From Campylorhamphus procurvoides (lineage: Eukaryota > Chordata > Aves > Passeriformes > Dendrocolaptidae), in the NCBI GenBank assembly GCA_013396655.1, contig WBMV01002769.1:824656-888655 (forward strand): a DNA stretch of 64,000 nt. The letters are read 5' to 3'. The notes under the pieces were generated by a model. The model made no database searches and had not been told where the DNA came from. It saw only the letters and a list, made by a program, of their open reading frames with translations. This document shows positions 1 through 10,774 of this stretch, piece by piece; position 1 is the first letter of the stretch, and every line of letters begins with the position of its first letter. A program made the translations under genes and the position numbers.

Positions 1-3000
1 AGAGGAAGTATAAAGACTAAAGTATGTGTCTGTTACCATTGCATAGTGAGAGTTTTTCAGCTTGAAAAGGTTACTATCTGAATAATGATGGAAGACAAAT
101 GACCCTCAGTGACCCTTTTTGGTCACATGCATTAGTTTTGTCTAGACTTGCACTTCAAATGTAGATGCTGGGACAGTGGTGGATGCAGAGTTTCAATGAC
201 TGAAATAGAGATGCCTGGGCAGGCAGCTGACTAAAGACAGACAGGTCAGCAGATGAGCCAAGACTGCCACCATGGCCAGACAGCCACCCACCCCAACCCC
301 ACCTCAGGCTGCTGCTCCTTCCGAGACACCCGTCCAGCTCACCTGCTCCCTGGGCACCAGAGGTTAACTGTGAGCCAGCTAAACAGCGCCCTCGGGTCAT
401 CTTTGCACTACTGTCTGATTTTAGATATCTTTTGCTGATCCTTTCTCATTTACTGATAAACATCAGAAAAATGTGTGTTTTCAAACACGTTTGTGTAATT
501 CCAGACCTGCAAGCCTGATGACGTGCCAGGTAGAGGAGACAATAGGGTGTGTTACAGCACTATCCAGACACAAGCTGGCAGCTCGTATTCACAGCTATTC
601 AGCACTGCCCTGAATAGCTTTGCGCATCAGAACACAACTCAAGACAATCACACTACTCAATGCAGTAACTGTTTGTATAAATACTCGTTGTAATTAGCAT
701 CCTAGTGGCTTTGCACAATTCACTTCCTGTACACTTTGTTTGAGACAGGAGTCCTTGCACAATTACTATGTAATAAGAATAATAAAGTAATTTCATCTGA
801 TCTTTGCAAGGACTCAATGTTCATCTATGGCTTGAACATATTGCACATCCCAAAAGTAGAGGCTTTCCCAGCAGACTGTTCTATATTTAAAAAGTGTATC
901 AGTAACATATGCTAGCACAAAGTTTTGATACAGAGAAGCCATAATTAGCAGCAAGATGTTAGTGTTGTTGGTATCTGAAATTAAATTAAAACTTGCTTTC
1001 AAACTCAGTCACACATGTATGCACATACTTGATTTCTTTTCATATTTGTATTTTTTCAGGACAACTATAACCTTTCCCCTAAAACATCACAATACTATTT
1101 CCTTAAGGTTTACTGATTTGATAATTACGTCCCCTTAAAATAATAGACAGAGGTGTGTTGAGTATCTTACAACACCAAAATAGAATCTGAATTTTAAAAA
1201 TTCAATAATTATGTCCCCCTAAATCTACAGGTATAGGAATCTTTCCTTTAGCTACCAAAAGAGGCTGAGTGTAATTTCCATTAGAACCCTGAGTTTCAAT
1301 GATGAAAAAGTGTGTTAAAACAGATTATCTTGATTGTTCACCCGAACCCCAAGAGCATCACCATTGTAAGGGATTTTGCCCTCCTTTGAAAATGGAGAAA
1401 ACTGCCTTGTGCATTGTCAGAGATCATCATAGAAACTAGATCAGAGCAACTAGCTTACTATAAATTAGTTATATTAGTTAACTATATTAGTATATATAAA
1501 CATATATTAGTATATATTCATTATAATAGTTATATATTAGCTATATTAGTTAGTGCCCCTGCTAACTGCAAAATAACTTCCTTCCAAGAGCTGTGAGAAA
1601 ACACACCTGGTTGTAGAAAGTTGCTCCCTCTAATCAACCCTTGTCATTACACTATTGGAGGGGCATCATCATAGATTTTAAAAATATGTTTCAATTACCT
1701 TTCTTAAAGGACTGCAAACAGAGTTGAGAAATTTATCCTCAAATTTAAAGCCTAACAGAAATGTTTTTAAATATATGACAACAAATACATATTGATGGTT
1801 AAAGAATTTTTGGAGTAGTTCTTCGTACATATTGGATATGAGCAAGCTAAAAAGTCTGAAGACAAAGAATCCACTTAAACATCCTCCTCAGCTGAACCTG
1901 GAGAATAGAGACTGAGTTCAAAAGTAAGTTCAGTGTCCAGTGTACCTGCTTCTGAGAAAAATGTTGTTTTGTAAGTAGGGAAGGAAACACTGTTAAACAT
2001 TCTCTCCCCAGATTAATTATCTATACTGTGCCACCTCACCTATAAATTTAACAAATGCATGGATTATCATAAAATACTTCAGTTATTCATGGTATTCAAA
2101 TAAATTCTAAGCACTTGATATTCCTTCAGTGATACAGACTTCCTGAGGACTCTACTAGTATGTCATACAGAAAACAGGAAGGAAAGATTACTGCTAATCT
2201 CAACAATACATGTCAGAACTATGATTATAAACGCCTTGAAATACCACTCAATAAAAATTGTCTGAAGAACTTTGCATTTTAAATGTTTCTAAATCAGTTT
2301 TAGAGCCTCCACCCAGCAGTTTGTTCCCACTGTGTGTGCTGCAACCCTTAGAAATAACTTGCTTGGGGGTTTAGATCACAGCAAGATCTCCCAACATGTC
2401 AGTTATCTTTAGCATGCACAAGACAAAATCAATCTGAACCATGTCAATCATAAAATCCCTCAGGCCACGACCACTGTCCATAAAGACAGCAAGCAGGAAA
2501 GTGTAGCCAAAGCCTTCATGATCCACAGTAGCCAATGGGAATGACCCAGCTGCAGTGCAGCTTCAGTAACTCAGGTGATTGATCATAGTCTTTAAAAGGC
2601 ATGTTCATAGACAAGAAATTCAACTCTTACCAATGTCTCTAGGATGAAAGTACAAACCATGTTTTGGTGCTTCCTAGTATTATTATGAGGAACTCTGTCT
2701 GAAAATTTTGTAATTTCCAGTATAATTTTTGGTGAAAGCCTCCATTTTCCAGCTTGATGTTTACTTAAAGAAAATAAGAGAGACTTTATACGTATGTGTG
2801 TGTGTGTGTGTGTGTGCATGTGCAGACATTTTATATCTATAATTGAGAATCACTCAGGCAATGGATACTCTCAGTGAAATTCAGCAGTTCAATCTGTTCA
2901 GGGAAAAGTAGAACAAGATACTGATGGATTTAACACAGTGCCATAGTGCAGAGAAATGCAGCACTGGTATGAGAGTGGATGCCTGAGAAGTGGGGACACA

Positions 3001-5993
3001 GGAGGCACAATAGGTAAGGTGGGGTGGTAAGAGAGGTGGGGTGGGATGGGGTGTTATGAGACAGAGCCAGTGCTGGTATTGGAGGTCCCAAAATGTAGAA
3101 CAGCTCTTTAATGCTCAGTTGTAAAAGAGTGCGTATGTGGAGCCAGGCAACACTGATGCTAGTTGTGACAAAAAAAACCCAAAGAAATAGTATCTAACAT
3201 GCAAAAAGTTGCCATTTATAGAAAACTCAACAGTAATTTGAAGCTGAGGGCCAGTGGAGTAATAAGCATATTAGCAAACAGTTACAAATGAGCCCACGTG
3301 GATTCTGGGCGAGGAAACCAGCAACATGAACACCATATTCCTCCTGGCAAAAATTACCTGCTGTAACACACCAAACCCCAGAGTGAAGCCACCAACCTTC
3401 AGTCTCTGAAGGGTGAGCATTATAACTATTTCTTTCTCTGCAACAACTAAATCCGGACTAACAATTAGACTCTTAAGATGGCAATTACACTGAAAAATAA
3501 ATACTTTTGTTTACTTTTATGCAGATGTCCTTCTTCTTTGCCCAAGGTCAGAATTTTGAGCATGGAAGCACCAAAATGCAAGGCATGCCACAGCTCCATG
3601 CCACAGACTTCACAGCACTATTCCGGGCTCCCAACACTTCCCAAGCTAAGTTCCCCTACTTGAATATGAGTCAGGGAACTGGTGGGAATGGGTTAACACT
3701 AGTTGTGTTGACCTTTCCACTGCAAAACATAAAGCAGGGTGTCTTCCAGATTTAGGTTACAGACAGAAGCAGAATTTGAAACACACAGTTTTTGTTTGTG
3801 CGGCTTTCTGGTGGTTATGAATGCTCCCCTTTTCCAAACACAAAATCATATTTCCAGTTTCTATGTCCCTGACTATCTCCACTGCCTCCTCTTGAAATGA
3901 ATATTGTCAGAAGTGAACATTTATGTCTCAATTTACAGTTTTCTCTCCATTCAAAAATATCCTGTGTAGGAAAGTCACTATATAGTTGCTGATTATAAGC
4001 TTTGTGGTTCCTGCCCATGCACAGTGTCTTCTCTCCACTGCATCCCTATTCAGCACCAGACAGTTCCAGGGTTGTAAGGATTTCCTGTATTAATGTGGTA
4101 TTATGTAATTTTACTTCTAAACTTGCCTTTCATGTAATCTTCAGATAAAGGCCATACTATTTTTTCATCAAGCTAATGGCAAAATAACTCCCTAATTCAC
4201 ATGATCATTACTAAAATTTACAAGGACATGATTTATACAGGAAAAAAAAATTCAGGTAAAGAAAACCTCTGTGTACAAAGACAACCCAGAAAATTTGATA
4301 GAAAGATAAAAAAGTGAAAAAATTTAATAACACTTAGAGTGACACTAGGTTCTTGGTAAATCACATCCATCTAGCTTAAGCCTTTAACCAGAGCTCTGCC
4401 TTGCCTGCTAGCCAAAGTTATTGCATATATCATATCCATCTTCTGACTGTTGTCAATATCATCCATGCAAATCATTCCCAAAATCCCAATAACTGATAAG
4501 CTGGTAAATATTTCAAGTCATAAACAGAAGCCAATGCAATGCATGAAATCTCTTGCTATAGGATTATATATAACAGAGGACAGGTTCTACTGTTGACATT
4601 CAAAGACATGCCTAAATTTAGGATCCAAAAGCCAACTCTAGATAAAATTCTATCAGCTAACTTCAGGGTTTTCAAAGGGAGTTTGGTATCTAAATGTCAG
4701 ACCACCAGATACCAACTGCCATTATTTATGGAGAATCAGACATACAAGTTTGGGTAGGTGAGCAAAGAGTAGAGATGAAATTCAGAAGTCTCCTGCTGTG
4801 ATTCTTCATTGCTTGTTACCTGAAGCAGCTGTTCAAGACTGGGTTTGTCAGATCCAACTCCATGCTACATTAATTTATATTGATTTCTCGCATTATCATT
4901 CAGGAAAACTAAGTCCCAGGAAAATTCCCTGTATGGTGCAAATCTAATTTTGGACACCACTTCTGTACCAAGGCAGCAGCTTGGGGTGTACTGAGGCATT
5001 ATCCCTGTCTATTGCATAGACACCACAATGGTATCCTGCAGTTGTTGTTACTCTGACTCAATTTAAAATCAGCCCTGGGGTAGAATTCTGGTGCATAACA
5101 GAATTAACATGGCTGAAAAAAACAAAGGGAAATCAAGAAGCTATCTTTAAGTTCAGATTTCTTGGTCTAAAAATCAAGCTAAGTTGTGTTGAGAGATCAA
5201 ATTCACCAAACACAAGATGCTCTAATGCAGCCTGATGGTTTTACATGCATTTTGCTTGAACAGGGGCCCAGCACCCAGAGAATATGGCTCTGCACCATAT
5301 TTTAGCAGTGTGAGAGGGAAGGCATATGCAGGTAAATCCTTTGCTGTTTGTTTAAATTCAGTAAGATTTCCTTGGATTAAGCTTCATATCACACAAAGGG
5401 CAGAGACTTATTCTGTTATAAAGCCACTTAACAATTAAGTTTGTTTTATCTTCATGCCATATTAACCTGATAGTTCCCTTGCTCAGGTCTTCCCTGGTGC
5501 AAACAACTCCACTCTCAAGCAAGCTTTAGCTTCAGGGTTGTAGAGCTACTGAAGTCAGCAGCATCCACTCTCCACAGGTGCCAAGGACAGAGTCTGAAGT
5601 CCTTCACAGCCTGCAGGAACTTCTTCTTTTGTACACAAAAAGCACCCAGCTGTCACTGAATAGCTGTCTGCAATAGCAGGAGGCTCATTTAAAATAGTTC
5701 TTTAGGTTAGTGTAACAAAATAGATCGACTTGGCAGTGTGCTACCAACAGATTGATTTTCTCTGCTACTCAAAATACATGTCCCAAAACACAAAGCATTG
5801 TAAATCAATTAATACTATAATTGCCTTGCAAGAACACACTTAGAAATAATAAGAGTACCAGATAAGCAGACTGATCTTTCACATTACTAATAATTCATAC
5901 AGTTAGTATTTAGAGGAAGATAAAAACTGTCCCTTCATCCCAACTTCTAATATGTTACTGAAAGAACATCAAAGATTATTCTTCCTCCCACCC
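1..5993. other. Intergenic sequence, no supported gene
   Basis: Mostly AT-rich. 240-400 is a GC-richer patch with overlapping open frames on both strands (61 and 81 codons) but no recognised domain. 1455-1555 is a TA-rich stretch of repeated tatattag-like words. 3021-3051 has four G-runs. No exon or transposon is recognised. Confidence 0.55.
2795..2816. repeat. (TG)11 microsatellite
   Basis: Eleven uninterrupted TG dinucleotides, followed by a short CATGTGC extension. Confidence 0.95.
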
Positions 5994-6127
5994 CTGGAGG
6001 TGTCCAAGGCCAGGCTGGATGGAGCTCTGAGTAACCTGGTCTACTGAAGGTGTCCCTGCCCATGGCAAGAAGGGTTGCAGCTAGATGATCTTTATGGTCT
6101 CTTGTCACCCAAACCATTCTGATTCTA
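5994..6127 (+). mobile_element. CR1 LINE 3'-end fragment
   Basis: Blocks CTGGAGGTGTCCAAGGCCAG, GTAACCTGGTCTACTGAAGG, GTCCCTGCCCATGGCAAGA, GCTAGATGATCTTTATGG and the tail CCAAACCATTCTGATTCTA are in CR1 order. Strongly 5'-truncated. Confidence 0.92.
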
Positions 6128-8013
6128 AAATAGGGATTTTTTTTTTGTCAATTATGTTACACAAAAAAATCAAGCCTGGTGACTTCTTTCAAAATCTTTT
6201 TCTAACTTCTGAATTAAAAGAGTTAACCTGGAAGAAACTTAAACACTGATTTTAGTCTGGATTAACTCATGTTCCTTGTCTTTTATTACCAGAAAGAAAA
6301 GGGCCAGCTTGTTATGAAGCGTAATTGAGCCTCTCTGAGTTCCTCAATAGGGAAGTGAGTCCTCCATCAGCTGTATGGAGAACACACTTAAAAATTAAAC
6401 TAACATTTGTTTTTGCTTTGGGTTGCTCTGTTTTTAGTTAAAGTGCTCAAGGTTTCTCAAGAATTTTGAAAGAAAGGTTTTCCCCACCAAATGAGTGCTG
6501 GGAAAAGATTGGATTTTGTTCTATTTTACTTCCATTGTCACATATGGAACAATAGCAGAAAACACACAGCTTTCTTGGCAAATCTGAAAGTCATGAATTT
6601 CAGGCAACTTAAACCATGAAGAAGGTCTTCCAGAATGCCAAGCATCTGCACAGCTACAGCTATAATATACCCAAACCAGGATTCATTTTTTGTGTCTATA
6701 CTGCTCAGTCTGGTGGAGGAGAGGGATGGAAACCGAATTGTGCACATGTACCCAATGTCCTCAGCTGAGAACACCAGATGGAAAAGAAATTTCATTAGCC
6801 CACCCCTTCTAGAAAGCTCTGAAAAACTTAAAGCACAAGCAGTCCCTTTGTCATCTCCACCACCTTTTGATGCTTACTTGAGTGTCAGAGTTATCTGATA
6901 GAACAGAGAGAGAAGCCAGGGGAGGCTGAATGAAAGTTAAGATAATACGAACAGTAACAATAAGTCCACACAAAGTATTTTGGTTTTCTCAGATCCACTC
7001 ATTCAACATTAAAAAAACCAAAACTGACGTGATCTAATAGTTCTCAGGCACACCTCCTGGGTACCATATCCATGTGGTTTAGTAATATGATGGAGTTCTC
7101 CTCAGGATGTCTGCTTTATTTGGTGAACAGGATGACAAAATTGCTTTGAGGGCAGGAAATATGCTACAGAAGTTCAGCTGGCTGAAACTGCACTGCTGAT
7201 GTATTTTCACATAGATAGTATTTTTACCTGCTGTGCAAAGTTTGTGTGGGAAAGGTTTTATTTATCTTTAAAATAAGCAAAGACAGGTAAAAATGCTCTA
7301 TAAACACTATAATTTAACTTCCAGATACAGAGATAAATTTATTCTGAAACAACATACTCAAGACCAGACAAACCAAGCACTCAGCTCTGCAATTGGTTGC
7401 AAGTTTCTGCAAATGTTTCTAGAAAAATGAATCGTAAAAAACAACCTGAAAAAAAAATATAATTTTTATTGCCAGAAGTTCAGCTCACTTGCTTTAAGTC
7501 CAAAACTAAAAATTATTTTGTCCTGCAATATCCCTGCACACCTGAGCACAATGACACCAAAGTTCAGAACCCTATCTAGGTCAGTATTGTTCTTACGAAT
7601 GATTGAAAAACTTGTACTAAATTCTGAAGGAGAATAAGAACCCATCAAAACAGTAGAAAACAATCCAGTTTACAATCTACTTCATCAGTGGTTTATACTT
7701 CTGAAGCACTGATATTTTGTTTATAAAAGTAGGACATTCAGACAGAGTGGTGCACTCAGCACATGGACAGCCAATGCTTTATCTGCAGAAAACAGGAAAG
7801 CACATTAGTAAAAGCAATCTTTCCACCAACTAAAAGCACTATTTGCATAAACTGTCCCTGTCACATTATAAAGGCAATGAACAAAAAATAGACATCATTT
7901 CTGCAAGCTGTTCCCTACTGCACAGGAGCTTAAGTGAAACTTATGACTTGGCTGTTGATGTTATTCAACCATAGATCCTTTTGATCACAAAGCACGAGTA
8001 TTATAGTGAATAC
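6128..8013. other. Intergenic sequence, no supported gene
   Basis: Two overlapping open frames on opposite strands at 6538-6898 (85 and 87 codons) have no family signature. No repeat or RNA gene is recognised. Confidence 0.6.
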
Positions 8014-8148
8014 AGGAAAAAGGAAAAGGGAAAGGAAAAGGGAAAGGGAAAAGGAAAAGGAAAAGGAAAAGGAAAAGGAAAAGGAAAAGGAAAAGGAAAA
8101 GGAAAAGGAAAAGGAAAAGGAAAAGGAAAAGGAAAAGGAAAAGGAGGA
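8014..8148 (+). repeat. (AAAAGG)n microsatellite in a 135-nt all-purine tract
   Basis: 8049-8144 is 16 perfect AAAAGG hexamers; 8014-8048 is an imperfect lead-in of GGAAA/GGGAAA units. Every base from 8014 to 8148 is A or G. The hexamer length keeps reading frames open, which gives spurious Lys-Gly and Glu-Lys frames of 65-70 codons. Confidence 0.97.
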
Positions 8149-8642
8149 TTCAGAGGTAAATCAGAAAAACAAAAATGAAACTAAGAAAATCCATTCATAT
8201 TGTCTCCTCATACATTGATTCTTTACAGAATGCCATTGTTTCATTTCTTGTTTTTCAGTCTTTACTAATTTTTAATAAATTAAATATTTTCCTTGTTATT
8301 AATTCAAACTTGTGATTATGTAGGGTTTTTTTTTTACTTTTATATTGCTTTGAATTATAACAGTATGAAATCAGATTTCTTTTGCACTTCTCTCTTGGAG
8401 CACTCAGTAATGTAGAAGTACCTCTATAATTAAAATAGAATTATTCTGTGTTCTGAGGCACACTGTTACCTCTCATTACTGTCGGAAGCATGTCTTTTAA
8501 AATGTGCTTATGTGAACAGCTCAGCTTACTGAGGATACATTTTTAGTGATATTTGGTCTATGAAGTTTTGCTTTTATGTCATAATGGATGGGGTAGAGAG
8601 TCAACAGTAAATTTTAGATGGGCTTGCAGCATTTTAAAGAAC
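8149..8642. other. Intergenic AT-rich sequence
   Basis: Nothing recognisable between the hexamer tract and the CR1. Confidence 0.6.
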
Positions 8643-8910
8643 CATAGAATGGTTTGGGTTGGAAGGGACCTTAAAGATCTTCCAATTCCAACCTCTGTGC
8701 CGTGGGCAGGGAACCTTCCACTAGACCAGTTTGCTCAAAGCTGCATCTAACCTGGTCTTGAACAATTTCAGGGATAAGGTACCCACAATTTCTCTGGACT
8801 GCTTGTTCCAGTGTCTTATGACTCTCATAACGAAGAATTTCTTCATATCTTATCTCAATCTACACTCTTTCAGTTTGTAGCCATTGTCCCTTGTATTTTA
8901 GTACAGCATT
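8643..8910 (-). mobile_element. CR1 LINE 3'-end fragment
   Basis: Left edge CATAGAATGGTTTGGGTTGG AAGGGACC is the inverted CR1 3' terminus. It is followed by CTTCCACTAGACCAGTTTGC, AAAGCTGCATCTAACCTGG, CTTGAACAATTTCAGGGAT and a CTCAATCTACACTCTTTCAG block at the 5'-truncated end near 8910. Confidence 0.93.
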
Positions 8911-9842
8911 CTGAGTATTTCAAGTTTCCAAAAGTGTAACAGCATTAACGTTTTATGAAAACATTATTGTTTGAATGAGTTTTCTGCTATCTTTGATCAA
9001 AGAAAGAAAAAAATAAACCCATATAAAAAAAAAATGTGCATGACAATCTTAACCAACTGATCTTTACACCCATGGCAGCCAAGACAAACTGAAAAGGAAA
9101 AAAGGAAGCAGAGGTAAGAGACATCATTTGCTTCAATGCAGTGAGATGTTTCAACACTCTGAGCTGTACATTGGCATATGTTGTTGCTCTCAGTTCAGCA
9201 AAGACAACCTCCCAGTATAAAGAGTGCCAATTCAGTATCAGGGGAGACTTTAATGCTTCATTTCTGAACCACATTCCTGCTGCACTCCCCATCAACCTCT
9301 CTTTCACAAGAAGGCAGCACAGACAGCATTCATCCCTGATGGGAAGATCTTCTCCCCTGTGACCACCCATCAGTGCACGCCCGTAAACCAGCACCCTCCC
9401 AGAATCAGCCTGACCATTTTTTAGCACTGGGAATAAAATAAAATATGTTAGGCAGTGAACCATCTAAGGAGACACTTGAATGTGAAGCTGTTTACTGAGG
9501 ATGTGAAGGAAATAAGCAGAGAGAAGTTTGCCAAAATGGAGACGGTTTCCTTCACAGCAAGGAGCTGAATCAGTTGGGGCAGCTCTGTGAGATCTGGGAG
9601 TCTTATTTCTGAGTTTAAAACTGCACAAACAGCAAAAATCCATCTGTGGCAAGCCCTGACATCTGCAAGGTGTGCAGGCTGCTGTCACATGTAGCTTTGC
9701 AGCTGTGAGGATGGATAAGGCCACATGCCTGGGTGTATTGTCCTCCTTCAGTGCTGCAGCTGCCTTCTCATGTTGATACATTACCAAAATCAGTTCCTCT
9801 GAGGTCTTGTCATGGAGCCAGCACTAGCTCTGTGAACGTAAT
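8911..9842. other. Intergenic stretch with a long minus-strand open frame
   Basis: One minus-strand reading frame covers 9787 down to 8987 with a single internal stop (9464-9466), giving 107 plus 158 codons. The predicted product is Cys- and Leu-rich, with a hydrophobic C-terminal end encoded by an A-rich plus-strand stretch. No domain or family is recognised, no splice structure is evident and codon use looks random, so I do not call it a gene. It stops just short of the LTR at 9843 but is not part of it. Confidence 0.45.
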
Positions 9843-10372
9843 TGTCATGATTTAACCCCAGCCAGCAACTAAATACCATGCTGCTGTTTGTTCCCGGCCC
9901 TGGTGGGATGGGGAGAACTGGAAAGAGCTAAAAACCATGGGTTGAGGTAAGAACAGTTCAGTAATTGAAACAAAATATTAGAAGAAGAAGAATGAAAAGG
10001 GAGACTACAAAAAGAGAGAGGGAGCGATAAAACCCACAACAGACAAGTGGTCCCCAATACAGTCACTCGACCCCTGCTGACTGATGCCCAGCCCATCCCT
10101 GAGCAGTGATTGGCCCCTCCCAACCAATTTACCCCCGTTTATACACTGAGCATGACATTCTATGATACGCAAGTTCAAATCAGCTGTCCCAGCCATGCTT
10201 CCTTCTGGCTTCTTATGCAGCTGCTCACTGGCAGAGAATGGGAAACTGGAAAGTCCTTGACCTAGCAACCACTAAAACATCAGAGTGTAATCAACATATT
10301 CTCATACGAAATCCAAAACACAGCACTGTGCCAGCTTCTAGGGAGAAAATTATCTCAGCTAAAAGCAGGATA
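9843..10372 (+). mobile_element. Solo LTR of an avian ERVL-like endogenous retrovirus
   Basis: Starts TGTCATGATTTAACCCCAGC and ends AAAAGCAGGATA, 530 bp. Internal landmarks are GGTGGGATGGGGAGAACTGG, a GGGTTGAGGTAAGAACAG block, TATACACTGAGCATGACATT and CAGCTGTCCCAGCC, all in the order of a common bird LTR family; a diverged relative lies at 62802. Flanked on both sides by GTAAT (9838-9842 and 10373-10377), a perfect 5-bp target-site duplication. No gag, pol or env sequence lies beside it, so it is solo. The 3' end is TA instead of the usual CA, a single C-to-T change. Class is inferred from the 5-bp duplication. Confidence 0.92.
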
Positions 10373-10717
10373 GTAATATATCTAAAGGCTAGAGAAACGC
10401 TCTTCTTGTAGGGAAGGATGAAAGCACAGTATACCTTAGGAAAATATTGGTAAAAGGAGATTTTTTTAGAGTATGACTAAAGGAACAGGTGAGCAGGGGA
10501 AACCAACACACTGCTGTATGAGAACAGGCCCACAGCAGACACTCAGGTGGAAACAAAAAGCAATTGAGATTCATTTACCTGTACATTGAAGAGCTGAAAA
10601 CCACCCCAAACCAATGCAGGACAGGTCTATGTACTGCCTTCCAGGGCAGACATTATCAGTCCAATGGGACAGCCTGATCTGAAACAGGATCCAAACATCT
10701 CCATCAGCATAGCAAGC

Positions 10718-10774
10718 TGAAAACAAAATATCCATGTTGAAAACAAAATATCCATGTTGAAAACAAAATATCCA
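10718..10774. repeat. 20-bp tandem repeat, about 2.9 copies
   Basis: Unit TGAAAACAAAATATCCATGT at 10718-10737 and 10738-10757, then a third copy cut at 17 bp (10758-10774). The copies are identical, so the expansion is recent. Confidence 0.95.

Noticed and set aside
7981..8218. Lys-Gly and Glu-Lys repeat open frames
   Set aside because: They are translations of the AAAAGG hexamer array, whose 6-bp period keeps frames open; not genes.
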